Assembly: GCA_030280995.1 (NCBI GenBank)
Contig: JASXTE010000014.1
Location: forward strand, 29,048,150 to 29,112,149
Source: Hemileia vastatrix
Lineage: Eukaryota > Basidiomycota > Pucciniomycetes > Pucciniales > Zaghouaniaceae
Reading direction: 5' to 3'
Length of the DNA: 64,000 nt
Shown here: positions 13,033 to 24,782 of the stretch, piece after piece
How positions within the stretch are numbered: the stretch's first letter is position 1
Layout: the number at the start of each line of letters is the position of its first letter
Program-made: the position numbers and the translations under genes
The notes under the pieces: model-generated
Told to the model about the DNA's origin: nothing
The model's database searches: none
What the model saw: the letters and a program-made list of their open reading frames with translations, nothing else

Positions 13033-14583
13033 ATGGCTGGATCTCCTGATGTTAACCCTTCTACTCTCCCTTTCTTCACTGCTCCCAAGGACTATGCCTG
13101 CAAACAGTGCATCCACATGTGCAGACCTTGCACATTCACTCTTCCAAATCCTGAATCCAAATTCTACAACAGGGCTTGTGACTCTTGCTATTCCAAAAAG
13201 AAAAGATGTGACAGAGACGCCAAATACCCTATTCCTCTACCTTCTCCTTCTCACAAATACATCTCCAGATCCCCTACCAGATCCCCAGAGCTTGGTCCTT
13301 CCTCTTCCTCTCTATCTTCTGCACCTTCCAGAAGATCCAGAAGCTCAGCTTCCTGCACTCTTCCCAAAAGACCAGCCTTAGACTCACAAGAAACTGCTTT
13401 TATCTCCGCCAATTTAACTCCAAAAGCTTCAAGATCAACTCCCAGGCTTCTAGACCGCGTCCAGGCGGCCCGCCCGCCTCACCAAATAGTGAAAATCAGG
13501 GCCAAAACCTCCACAACAGCCAGAAAACAGCCAAATTCATCCAGACAACAACAACAACTCAACCCAACTACCTCCAACTGTTCCCAGAGAAATGAAATCC
13601 ACCCTTCCAAAGTCCAAAAGCACCAAAATTTACCAGATTTCTAAGAGACCTGCCAGAGAATTTCAAGAAGAAACCAGAACACCACACACTGCTCCACAAC
13701 AACAACTTCGTCCCCAACTAAGACAAAGAAACTACACCTCTCCTCTGTCAGCCAACTACTCTTCTGACAGTTCCATCTCTTCAAATTCTCCATCCAGAAG
13801 AGAGCAGTCTGCTTCCAAATCCCCCTCTCCTGCTCCATCCTTTAACAACCCTGGTACTCCATCACCAGCGCCTCCTCCAACTGAATCCAACAGAAATAAC
13901 AACCACAACAACAACAACAATCTCACTGCTCCAACTAGGCCCCAGGAACCTCAGCATCCCAGTTCACCTTCTCAGGATCCTTCAGAGGAAGACCATGAGA
14001 ATCCATATATTTCCCTAGTTAATCCACCCACTATAACCATTACAAAATCGTCAGAGATCCAAATCTCAGCTGCTTACAGATTTGATGAGCTTCCAATCTC
14101 TAATAACCAAATTATTTATTCCATTTCTTCAACAAAAATAATTACTGATCCAATTATTCTTATCTAGTTGGCACCCCTCCTCCTAAATCTATTATTGGAG
14201 TTGGCCAACCTCTTGAAACTTCTTTGACCCTGGATTATGGAGACATGAAGAAACACCTAAGCACCATGTGTTCCAACATGCTAAAAACGTTTGCCCTCCA
14301 TGGACCTTTGAATGACTTTGAAAAATCCCTGAGAAAGACCCTACTGGACAACCACTGGGAAATGTCTAGGATCATTAAACACACCCTCCAGAACTCCATT
14401 CCTACCTCTTCTTCTTCCTCCTCTGAACTTCCCTCTAATCCAATTCCTGACCATTACAATCCCTATCATCTCTCCAGCAGGATGCACTTCAAAGAACAAA
14501 GTGCTTCCCACAATCCCAACAAAAAACAAAAACATCATCACAATCCGGACCAGCCTCCAGAAGCTTCATCATCCAGACAATGA
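13033..14583 (+). pseudogene. Antisense gene 2 of element B: zinc-cluster-like protein, damaged splice donor
   Basis: A second gene opposite to pol, paralogous in design to antisense gene 1. It starts at the ATG at 13033 (TCATGGCTGG). Residues 23-59 hold CKQC, a Cys six residues on (HMCRPC gives two candidates), then CDSCYSKKKRC. A long Ser/Arg/Pro-rich and Gln/Asn-rich middle follows (frame 13033-13644, then frame 13592-14167), and a helical C-terminus (DYGDMKKHLSTMCSNML) in frame 14224-14583. In element F the matching site reads GTAAGTACC...TTGTCTAG, an intron. In B the interval is 14100-14167, with donor GT changed to CT, so splicing should fail. The frame change near 13600 is unresolved: a further intron or an indel. 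Confidence 0.6.
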
Positions 14584-15848
14584 GCTCCTGCAAAAGATTA
14601 GAAAAATAATAATAATATAAAACAAATAATAAAAATAATTTCAGAATTTTTTTTTCTTTTTTTTTATGATGACTGATATACTAAAATAAAAAATTAATAA
14701 TTAAAATGAAATGAAATAACATAAATGAAATAAAATAAAATATAAAAAATAATACAAATGGTATCCCCCAGCCAATTGATGAGCTGATCCCCTGATACCT
14801 TACCCACATCCAAGTGCACCTTGATGTGGATACACAATTAATTCTTTTAAATGGTTAACAGAAAACAAAATTCAAAAAATTTAGAAATTCAGAAGATAAT
14901 AAAAATAATGAAACACAGAAAAACATGAAATAAATAATAAATAAAAATAAAATAGCATTGCCTGGCCAATTGATGAGCCTTTCCCCACCAATGCTTGCCC
15001 ACATCCAGGTGACCCTGATGTGGTAACACCCTATATTTTTGATTTTATAATTTTAAACAACCCCCATAAAAAATTAAAAGAAAAAAAGAGAAAAAAGAAA
15101 ATAATCTAAAACTGCTATCTAGCAAAAACATAACTTAAAAATCAAAGAAAGTCCAGCTCCATAGATGGCCCAATAAGAGAAAGTCCGGTCCATAGAAATG
15201 ATAACTGGGTGGGCTCCCTCCAATAAGTAAAAATGATGGGAGACCACCAGTGATCCACCACCAATCTGAAAGAACCAAAGATAAAGAAGCCAGTCCCAAA
15301 CCAGTTTAAAGTCATAGCGGACTGAAAACCTGAATAATAAACAACAGAACTAGAATTCAACTAGGAAAAAAAAAGACTTGAGACAGAAATTCTGGGGTAA
15401 CTGTTCTACAGAGCAGCCAGCTCATCAGTTACCCCCACACTTGCCAAAATGAAATCTAGAAGCCCCCCTGGGTACCTTCTAACAAAAACACAACATCCAA
15501 CACACAAAAAAAAAAAAAAAAAAAAACGAAAACCAATAAGAGTGAAGAGTCTGGCACTTGAAAACCAAAGCAATTTCCAGTTTAAAGTCATAGAGGACTA
15601 AAACCTGTGAAAAGAAACCAATACTAGGGTACAACCAAATTAAGAGAAAGGGTTGGAGACAGACAATCTGGGGTAACTGTTGATAGAGCAGCCAGCCCAT
15701 CAGTCACCCCTACACTTGCCAAGATCAAATCTAGAAGCCCCACCCATGGTTACCTTCTAACAAAAGTTTCCAACACAAAAGTTGCTCTGCAACACCACAG
15801 AATTCCAAAACAAAAAAGAACGTTCCATAGTTTATCCTCATTGCGGTG
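14584..15848 (-). other. Element B structured 3' noncoding region
   Basis: This is the stretch between the antisense gene and pol, noncoding on both strands. It contains A-rich runs (14600-14760, 14870-14950 and 15500-15530). There are two class III hairpins (CCACATC...GATGTGG at 14804-14829 and 14999-15023), each beside a loop with CCAATTGATGAGC enclosed by a different stem (GGTATC/GATACC and GCATTG/CAATGC). Two class II hairpins lie at 15394-15435 and 15670-15710 (GGGGTAACTG...CAGTTACCCC or a variant). Class I hairpins occur near 15305 and 15580. A last class I motif (sense CCGCAATGAGGATAAACTA) sits at the pol stop near 15830-15848. Confidence 0.7.
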
Positions 15849-18800
15849 TCAATCTTCTTCATGCCTAGTGCCTCTGGGATAAAACTTCTTCACTTTGTCT
15901 GCAGCCACCCTCTTTTTCAAGACTGCAGCATCCAACTCTTCCAAAACATAAGAACCTCCAGACACCTGAGATCTGACTCTGTAAGTTCCATTCCATCTGT
16001 CAGCAAACATTTTCCCCCACTGACTCTCCAAACTTCTATTTTATACCAAAACCAAACAACCAGGTTTCAAGGGATTCCTGAGTCTATGAGCCAACTTCTT
16101 GTCCCAGTATCTGACTAATTGATTCCTCATCTTCATCATTCTAGAGTATGCCTTCTCTTGACATTCCTCTTTACATTCAAACTGTTGCATCCTGGCACAG
16201 AGCAAATCTTTTGTTGAGTGCACGTCATCCCAATCAATTCCAAGATAAGAGACAGCTTCCAAGTCCACTGGTAGAACGGCTTTCTGACCAAACATTAACT
16301 CATAAGGAGAATAGTCAGTTGTCCTCCTCAGAGTGACCCTATCCGCAAATAAAACCAAGGGTAAAGAATGCCTCCACTTTTCAGCACTATCTCCACACAT
16401 CTTCACCAAAGCATTCTTGATAACTTGATGGCCTCTTTCAAACATGCCTTCAGCTTCAGGATAATATGGTGTAGCCACTCTAACCCTAGAACCAACATTA
16501 GCCACAGCTTCTTTAAATTTGGCACCAAACTCTGGCCCACCATCAACAGTCACCAACTTCATCAACCCATACCAATAAATCCACTCATTTTTCAAAAGCT
16601 CTGCCACATTCTTGGCAGTCAAATTAACCAGAGGCACTGCCTCAACCCGACCAGACAAATCATCCCTAGCAACAATCAAGAATTTATACCTGCCCTCTTT
16701 AATATGGACAGCATCCAGACTGACTCTTCCAAAGACAGTTGATTCACCAGTAGCACGGCCCACCTCTTTAGGTTTCAAATGACTTCTTCTTTGACATTCT
16801 TCACAAGATTGAACCCAACCCTGCACAGCCAACTTCATACCTGGCCACCAAAATCTGTCTGCTACTCTTCTATAAGTTTCCCCAAAGCCTCTATGACCAA
16901 GGTCTTCATGCAAAGACTTCAAAACCAATTCTTGACCCTTCTTCTGAGTCACCACCACTTGAGGATTAGGATGTATCCTTCTCATCAACCCCCTTCCTGA
17001 CACATAAACTTCAGGACTCTTCTTCTTGATTGCCAACCAAGTATCATCATCACAACTATCTGGCCTCTCCAAGGTCAACAGATATTCCACCAGGATAAAA
17101 TAAAACCCAGACTGACCCCAGGTCTCATCCTCAAAATCCAACAAAAAAACATCCAAGGGTACAACTCTGTCACCAAAATCACCAGTGTGAACATGAGCCA
17201 ATTGAGCAGCCTAACCAGGACACCAATCCTTAAATTTTGGCAAGTCCTTCTCTTTCCACTGAACCTTGTGAGAATCCAGTTCACTAACAAAAACACCCTT
17301 TTCCAATTTTGAGCTGTCCCAAACAACAACTCCATCTTCATCAACAAAAACATCCTGATCACCAGAATCAAGATCAGAACCAGCCAGTTTAGCCTCTTGG
17401 GGAACGTCAAAACAATCGTCCAGTTTAGCCTCATGGGGGAGGAAAGAAAAATCCTCAGCACCCTTTGTGCTAGCCCTAATGACTGGAACATCTTCTTCAA
17501 ACTCTTCAGAATCAGAATCCTCATCTGTAGGTGGCCTCCTTGATAATCCATCAGGAATAGTAAAAGTTTTACCTGGTTTGTGTATCAGGTCAAAAGAAAA
17601 ATGTTGAATAAATTCCACCCACCTAGTCATTGGAGCATTTGGAAGACTAGGTGCATTGATCATCTGAACCAAAGATTTTGCATCCACCTGCAGCTCGAAA
17701 TGCTGCCCCCACAAAACCGTCTGTAGCTTCTTTAAAATTTTAGCTACACCACACAATTCCAACGTAGGTTGAGAATACCTTGATTCTACCTAATTAAACA
17801 CCACAGACTCATACCTTACTGGCCTGACCCTCCCAGTCTTATCCTCCTGAGACAAAACAGCACCAGCAGCAATATAACTTGAGTCCACTGCCAGATAAAT
17901 CTTTCCAGCACCAACACCATAATCCAACTTGTGAAGAATTATATCTTCACCAACAACCTTTTTCAACTTCTGAAAAGCATCTTCACACTCATAAGTCCAT
18001 TCCCAATCTGCATCTTTTCTGGTCAACCTCCTTAAAGGTGAAGCCAACAAAGAAAAATCCTTAATGAAAATCCTGACATATACACATACACCCAAAAATC
18101 CTCTGACTTCAGTAGTATTTTTAGGCCTTGGCCATGACTGAATTTTATTAATCTTCTTCTTCGCCATAATCCTTCCCTCTTTACATACCACATGACCCAG
18201 ACTTTCTAAAGCAGGAACACAACAACAGAATTTTGACCCTGAAATGGTCAAACCAGCCTCTTCAATCCTGAACAACACTCTCTCTAGAGTTATTGCATAT
18301 TCTTACACAAACCTCCTTATGCCAGGGTTCTCCGCTAACACCTCATTACCATAATCAGTGGATGGTCCTTTAATTCCACCATCATCAATAAAAATACCAG
18401 CATGAGTAGGAACCTCATCCTGCAAAATCCAAGCCATCTGTGCTTGATAAACTTCCACTGAATTAGTTGCTCCTTGAGGCAACCTAGTAAGCTGAAATCT
18501 TCCCAAAGAAGTCTCAAAAGATGTGAGAGGCCTTGAATCTGTATGTAGTTCCCTCTCATCATAAGCACCCATAATATCACCCAACCATAACACACCCTTC
18601 CAGCAAAAGCCTCAACAAAATCCTCTGCACTTGGCAGCATACCAGCGTCCTTGATAGTGACTCTATTCAAGGCTCTAAGATCATGAACCACCCTCAATTT
18701 TCCATTCTGCTTCTTTACACAGAACACCGGACTTGAGTAACTGGATTTTGATTGTTCATATAACCCAGTCCTGACTCTTTCCCTAACAATCTCTACAAAA

Positions 18801-19554
18801 TCTTCTCTAATAGCAGCTGGAATTGGAATAGGTTTGATTTGCCAAGGCTCATGACAAACAACAGGAATCAAGTAAGGTTCCTCATTAGAGTGCTTCAATA
18901 CACCCCTTTCCTCCTCAACAAATGCCACCACTTTTTCCCTTAGCACAATAACGTGCAACAACAACTTCTTTTCTTCCTCACCAACCACCCATCAGGACCA
19001 AAATTAACAACTTTCAATCTTTCCACGGTCACCCTAGCCGTCTCTACAAATTCTGGAGGATTCTTCACCAAAGGAGTACAGTACAGATCTCTTGAAAAAG
19101 GAGGTCTCTTCAAAGGCGGATTCAAACCCACAGGCATAAGCTCATTGACAGGCCTAATCTTCTGCGCTACCATCTTATACTTTGCCGCTCCACCTTCAAC
19201 TTGAGGGATCTTCAGGAAATCTTCACTGCCAGACCTGGAACAAAAACCAAGGGTTTCCCCATTTCTCACATGTGTGGCCAAGGTAATGTTTTTGAAAAGT
19301 AAAGAAGAAACCCTAGCGGTGCACAATTGGGAGGACTTACTTTTACACCCCAATCTCACCACTCCAAAACGTTTCCGCAATTCCACATCTTCATCCTCAC
19401 TTCCAACTTCCAAATCTTCAAATCTTGATTCATCTTCTGAATCACATCGTCTAAAATTGTGCAGTTTATCCTCATGCTGGAGGCCCAAAAATTGATCTTG
19501 ATAATCTTCTCTCTTCAAAATTTTCTGCAGTTTAACCTCATGCTGGATGCGAAA
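15849..19554 (-). pseudogene. Element B pol (RT, RNase H, integrase), broken
   Basis: Minus-strand fragments from 19554 down to 15849 cover most of pol. The N-terminal spacer (IQHEVKL, LQHEDKL) is followed by RT (AFAGRVCYGWVI, FIDDGGIKGP near 18370), connection (GFLGVCVYVRIFIKDF), RNase H (YLAVDSSYIAAGAVLS), H2C2 (CEECQRRS) and the integrase core with LDAVH, TVDGGPEFG and AEGMFERGHQV. It ends with WNGTYRVRSQVSGGSYVLEE and FYPRGTRHEED. Two frameshifts lie in the first 1.2 kb. After that the reading frame is constant but has stops at about 18303, 17790, 17211 and 16041. The first codons read straight out of the LTR, so there is no native start. Class I hairpins lie inside the coding sequence near 17390, 17430, 19465 and 19540. 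Confidence 0.85.
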
Positions 19555-20647
19555 TGTAGACAATCCTATAGTGCTAGCTATAGGCCTTGACCAAGGGAGT
19601 TGGAGAAAAACCAGAGAGAAAATCCCCTGTCCCTATAGAAAAATAGAGTGAGATTTACTTGCTAAAGTAAGTTGGTTCCTGTTTTTCTAAAGCCCCTTTT
19701 AAACACACTTGACTGCTTGATGAGCCAAGAAAGTAGTCCCCAGATAGACTACCAGACCAAAGAACTGAAATGTAGAACAAAGTCCACACCAGAGACAGCA
19801 AAGATACTTGATGTAGGCTGCAAATCCACACCAGAGACAGCAATAATACTTGCTATAGCTTTCAAGACTATAACAGAGAAAACAGTTGCTAAAGTTAAGT
19901 TAAATGAAGAACTTACTTGCAACAAACACAGCCAATTGTGGCCAGAAAACAGTGAAAACTGAGTGAGGAACAATGAGATCACCTCCGGATGGTTGTATGA
20001 TGATTAAGGTTGCCCCAAACTGTCTTATTCACTATGTACACACAGACCACTCTCTAAGAGCCCATGCGCACCCACCAATCTGGCACCTGTACCCGCCAAA
20101 TTGCATAAAAAGCCCTCCTAGAGCGCTCCCCAACCTCCTAAAACAGAGGCGGGTGGGCCGCCCGACATCGGAGATGCCGCCTGAAGCGGCCTGGCCTCCC
20201 TGAAGCCGAAGAACCAATAAAAACCACTAATCTACTTAGAAAAATTAGCTACAACTACTAAAACCTTTAAAACATGGAATTTCACTATAACAACTTTGTG
20301 ACATGAAATATAGAGAAAAATTAGCTCTATCCAATGGTACTGAGCACTTAACCCTAAGACTTAAGGTTAGCCCTTAAAACACAAAAAACAAAATTAAACA
20401 GCAATCTTTTATAAATGAAAAATGAGGAAATGACCCCTTAATACTCAGAATATGAAAAATGTCTTCAAAATATAAAATATAGAGAAAAACCAGGGCTATC
20501 CAATGATAGTACCCACATACCCGCAGACCCATTATCCATGGAATAAAAGCAGAAGAATACCCGATTCTTTAGCAGATGTCAATTAAGACATGCCCAAATC
20601 GCGCCAAATCACACAACAAAGGCCCCTGCCAATGTTGGAAGACCACA
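19555..20647 (-). repeat. Element B 5' LTR (in element sense)
   Basis: A full-length partner of 10537-11629. In element sense it ends GGATTGTCTACA and is followed at once by pol sequence (TTTCGCATCCAGCATGAGG) with no primer binding site; element C keeps TGGAGCCCAACTTGGGG at the equivalent position. The right flank CCGT at 20648-20651 completes the target duplication. Confidence 0.9.
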
Positions 20648-20860
20648 CCGTGCACTGATATAAAAATTACAAAATTTAAATAATATAAATTGAACCTCCC
20701 ATTTTGTCACTCCTCAAAATTTTGTTGTTGCAATTCTTTATTTTTCACTCTAACTTTCTTACACTTTTAAATCGAAATTTTTATAAGTTCTCTATTTCTT
20801 TACCTTTCCTCTAGTTCCTTTAATTTCCTTCTCCTTTTTTCTCCTCCTTCTAGATAACCG
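20648..20860 (+). repeat. Element A 3' LTR, right piece
   Basis: Continuation of the LTR begun at 10502, matching 3645-3853: GTGCACTGATAT, then TTGTTGTTGC and TCTCTATTTCTTTACC, ending TCCTTCTAGATAACC. Homology to the 5' copy stops near 20860. Confidence 0.75.
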
Positions 20861-23800
20861 GCCCACACATTTATTCAAGTAAATAAATAAGGATGACCTT
20901 ATAAATATTTCATAGATATATATATTTATGTAAAAAAATTAATTATTTAGTAGAATTTGACCATGGTTTTATACTAATCTCATATAAAAAAAGAAATTGA
21001 ACTAAAAATTTAAGTAAAGAAAATAAAAATAAGATAAATTTATTTTCTTGTTTATATTTTCATATTTTTGAAAAGGCTTACGTAAGGGAGAAAATTATTT
21101 TGTTTTAGAGTACAATAATTTCTAGATAAAAATCTTCACAATTTAGTTTGACCCTCTTGAAAAGAAAATTGTAAAAATATTGCTATCACATTTTTTATAA
21201 TTTTTAATTAATAGAAAATGGTGTAGTTTCTTTGACAATGAAGCTCTAGAAAATGAAATAAATGATTTAATTTTATAATATAATTTTTGAAACGAAAAAG
21301 TATGTATTAAAAAAATATATATATCTTACAATCAAGATAGCAGTATGAATTAAGCAACTATAACAACTTTGGAAATAAAACAGGAAAAAAATAATTTGTA
21401 AAATGCATGAGTTATTTTTAGCAAATTAAGGAAACTTTATAGCTCTACCTGTAAAATAGCCTTAAAGCAGGTTAAGATTTAACGAGCAGAAATTCATACA
21501 TAGTAGCCTTGCATCATGAGAGCAGAATAAAATTTATGTAGTTTTATTTAATTAATTTATAATAGTATTTTTATTTTTGTATTTTTCATTAGTATAACTA
21601 TATATTTTTTTACTTTTTTGTTTTTTAGAACATAAGTTCAAAGCTGCCCATCACTGCTTCAAGTTGAAGCTCCATATGATGTAATAAATGAATGATATAT
21701 TATAATGAATTTTTCTAAAGACCTTTCTTAAATGTTGATTAAGAATACTTATTATGATTTTTTTAAATTTATATATTTATTCTATCTCTTGAAAGTAGAT
21801 GGCCATATTTCAATTTTATTAGTTTTTTCTCAGAATAATTTATTCTTAATCTAAATAAAATTGCATCACTATTAACTAGATATTATTATAAAATTTTACC
21901 AATTATTTTTTCTGATCATAGTTGAAAGTATGTATAAATTAAAGTGTTTCCACATAGTCTTACTATTATTCCACCATTAATTTCACATTTAGATTTCATT
22001 TTAATTGTAAAATAGGTTTTTCAATAATTTTAATAATACCTTAATATTTAATAATTTAGTTACATGGTAGATTTTTTTTCCAATTTTTTATATGAGGCTT
22101 ATTAAATAAACACCACTTTTAGATTTTTTCCATTTTGAAGTCTGAAGATTTTAAATTTTTATTTAACTACCCAAATTACATCAAAAAAAGTTCAAAAGTA
22201 TAATTTTTTAGTGTATTCTTTTTGATAAACTTTTTATTTCTTATAGGTTATTATTCAACAATTTATTGTAATTAATTACCCACTCATTTATGGTCTGTTA
22301 TTGTTGTTAGTTACATCCAGACAAAAAAAGGATACTTTAATATTACATTGGATTTTTAAATTAAAAACTATATACTAGTGGCTGTATTTAAATGTGAAGT
22401 TGTTATAACTAAGTTGACCAATAAATAATGATTAAATGGCATTTTATATTACAAATTTCATTGAGTGTATATAAAAATAACACTCGAGAAATATATATAA
22501 GATATACATATAACCATTGAATATCAATAATTAAGTACTTATCAACATTGTCTTTTTTAATGATTTTTGAATTTACTTAAAGAGACATTAATATTACCAA
22601 ATCAAATTTTATATCAAATATAACAATATTATTATTTCAATTTTAATTATTTTACAAAAAATTTGAGCTAAAAAGTAATTTACTTCAGTATTTAATGAAT
22701 GTTTTTGAAAAATATTTACAAAAATAATATTAACCCCTTACAAAAAAAAATATAATTTTTTTTACTTACAATTTGCAGAGTATTTCTAGCCTTAAAATAT
22801 TGGTATTCCTCTAAAAAAATATTTTTTAAATAAATTAAAATTTTTTACATTATTTTATTACAAAATGTCAAATTTAAAATTTCTTTTACCTTACTAAAAA
22901 ATTTAGTTGAGAATTTAATTTTGAATTTCCAAAAAATTAACTCAAAAGTCAAAAATTAAAAAACAAAATTATAAATATAATTATGAGAAAGGGGTAAATT
23001 TACTTTATAGTATTCATATAAAAAAATTTCATATATTTTATGGTGTTGCAATTTTAAATTTAATGTATTAAAAAAATTATTATTAAATAACCAAGCCAAG
23101 TGAAATTGGGGTGAGTGTTTGGTATCTCTATCACTTATTTATTTTCGTATACTCACATTTTATTTTTTTTTGTTTGGTTTCCCCCTTTCTCATTTTTTTT
23201 CCAAGATTACCTTTTTTTTTATAATTTTAAATGTTTTTAAGACAGAAGTTTCTTTCAAACAACTTTGCTCTAACTTGTCTCTCACTTCCCCACCAGATTG
23301 CATCTGGTGGGAAAAATTGCTTACCTTTTAGAAACCAGAGTCCCTTGCAGGGACTTTGGAGAATCTGTGTGCATTGAACAGCCAGAAAAAAAATGGCTGT
23401 GCAATGCACTGCATGCAGCATATGCAGCTGATTTCAAGTGAGCTACATGAAATATGGAAGCAAGTGTGAAACGCGCATCACATATAGATTTGGCCACCTT
23501 CCAGCCTATTAAGTTGGCTGGGAGGGTGAAAAATGTAAAAGGGAGCAGCCAAAGTCATTAAAAGCAGGTTTAATTCCCCAAAAGCAACACTTCCAGCCAG
23601 GTGAAACCTGGCTGGAAGTAATAAATTGAAATGTAAGGGACCTAAGCCAATTTCAAAGGCTTGGGTCATAAATTAAGGTTCCCAAAAAGCAGCCAGTAAG
23701 AATCTGGCTGCAATAAAAAGTAATTTTTTTAAATAAAATACATAAATAAATAAACATGTGTTCAAATAAGATATACAACACTCTTCAGCCTTTTAGAAAA

Positions 23801-24782
23801 AGCCTTCCATTGTTACACATAGAAGTAAAATCCAATGTTGCTTTTAGAAACATTGGTCATGTTTTTATATTTTGAGCCAAGTATAATCAGGAAAAAGGTC
23901 AAGGAAAAAAAATTGCATATTTAAAACTCTACCAATTTAATATGGTGGGGAGGTTTCTATTTTAAAAATAGGTGTTTCACATTATAGTTCCCTTTAAAAA
24001 AATTTGAAAATGAAATAATTTTGATGCAATGTAAATTTAAATGTGGTGAGTGTATGTTTTTTTAGCTAAATGAAAAATGGTAGCTAGAATTATGTGATGT
24101 CAATTTTTTTTTAGATGTGAAATGCAGCGTGTCACATACCTTCATCTGTAGAACATGCAGCCAAGTAAATTCTATCTGGAATTAGTATATGCATAACAAA
24201 AAATTATCATGCTGCGTACAGTGCCTTGGCAACATTATTCTTGGAATTTAGTTGAAGTTTATCATATGACTGGGAGAGCTTCATTTTTTTGAAAAAGAGA
24301 TCAGTGATAATTCATGATATCCACATCTGTTTGCCACCAAATATATTGTTCCTTTCTATGTCTCACTTACTTTCTTCAAAAATTATTGATCATATTTTTG
24401 CTTTATAGTTTAGAATTATTGGTAATATTTTCTTGATCTTATCCGATTACTAGTAAGCAAATTTTTCTTGCTATTTTATTTCATATCGTTTTGGTTTGTT
24501 ACTCTTTTTTACACTTTTGACAAGTTAATCTAATGATTCTAATTCTGAATTTATTTTAAAGGTATCTTTTACTGTGCCCTTTCAATTCATTATCAGAAAA
24601 TACTTTTTTGGTTAACTTAAAGATTTTTTATTTGATTGTCAATTTACTTTTCTTTATTCCTTATCAAAAATGTTCAATTTATTCATCTAACTATTTATTT
24701 TTTAAAACAGTGATTAAAAAATAAACTTTATAATTAATTTTGATCAATCAGCTACAAATGGAAGGAGATTTTATAGACACTT
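20861..24782. other. AT-rich DNA without genes, apart from a hairpin cluster
   Basis: Strongly AT-rich sequence. The small open frames (for example 23119-23331) are hydrophobic low-complexity translations of T-rich DNA. The only structure that stands out is the hairpin cluster at 23289-23856, listed separately. The right limit is the first base of element C's 5' LTR. Confidence 0.6.
23289..23856. repeat. Cluster of strong hairpins, unknown element or structured RNA
   Basis: At least eight inverted repeats follow each other in about 570 bp of comparatively GC-rich sequence. They are CCCACCAGAT/ATCTGGTGGG (23289-23311), AGTCCCT/AGGGACT (23339-23355), ACAGCCA/TGGCTGT (23378-23400), CACCTTCCAGCC/GGCTGGGAGGGTG (23495-23528, imperfect), ACTTCCAGCCAGG/CCTGGCTGGAAGT (23589-23619, 13 bp perfect with loop TGAAA), GACCTAAGCC/GGCTTGGGTC (23639-23667, one mismatch), GCAGCCAG/CTGGCTGC (23689-23711) and CCAATGTT/AACATTGG (23832-23856). 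Four share a CAGCC...GGCTG core. There is no open frame of note. It might be a noncoding RNA, part of an unknown transposon, or a fold-back array. Confidence 0.7.

Larger units (their letters stand above)
10537..20647 (-). mobile_element. Element B: Ty3/gypsy derivative lacking gag and PBS, with two antisense genes
   Basis: Two 1093-bp direct LTRs (10537-11629 and 19555-20647) flank an internal region with pol on the minus strand. A CCGT target duplication lies on both sides, inside element A's 3' LTR. In the element's own sense the order is LTR, pol (starting abruptly at the LTR edge), structured noncoding region, two genes on the opposite strand, LTR. Gag, protease, primer binding site and leader are missing, so it could only have moved with help or was truncated after insertion. 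Pol has several stops. The LTRs differ at many single bases, by eye mostly transitions. Confidence 0.85.
3612..20860 (+). mobile_element. Element A: decayed Ty3/gypsy LTR retrotransposon, split by element B
   Basis: A plus-strand element with the order LTR, gag-like region, gag-protease, RT-RNase H, integrase, LTR. The sequence starting CTCTAAGTCTGTTAATAATA at 3612 recurs at 10502, just after the integrase stop. The rest of that repeat is found at 20648-20860, beyond the inserted element B. Without B the element is about 7.1 kb. Its coding region has many in-frame stops and frameshifts, so it is inactive. No clear target duplication was found around the outer ends. The integrase end resembles rust-fungus Ty3 elements from memory. 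It is the oldest element in this part of the window because B lies inside it. Confidence 0.8.

Noticed and set aside
13049..13381. 110-codon frame overlapping antisense gene 2, also seen at 61027-61359
   Set aside because: It is the alternative frame of the Ser/Pro-rich region; the Cys cluster and start context are in the other frame.
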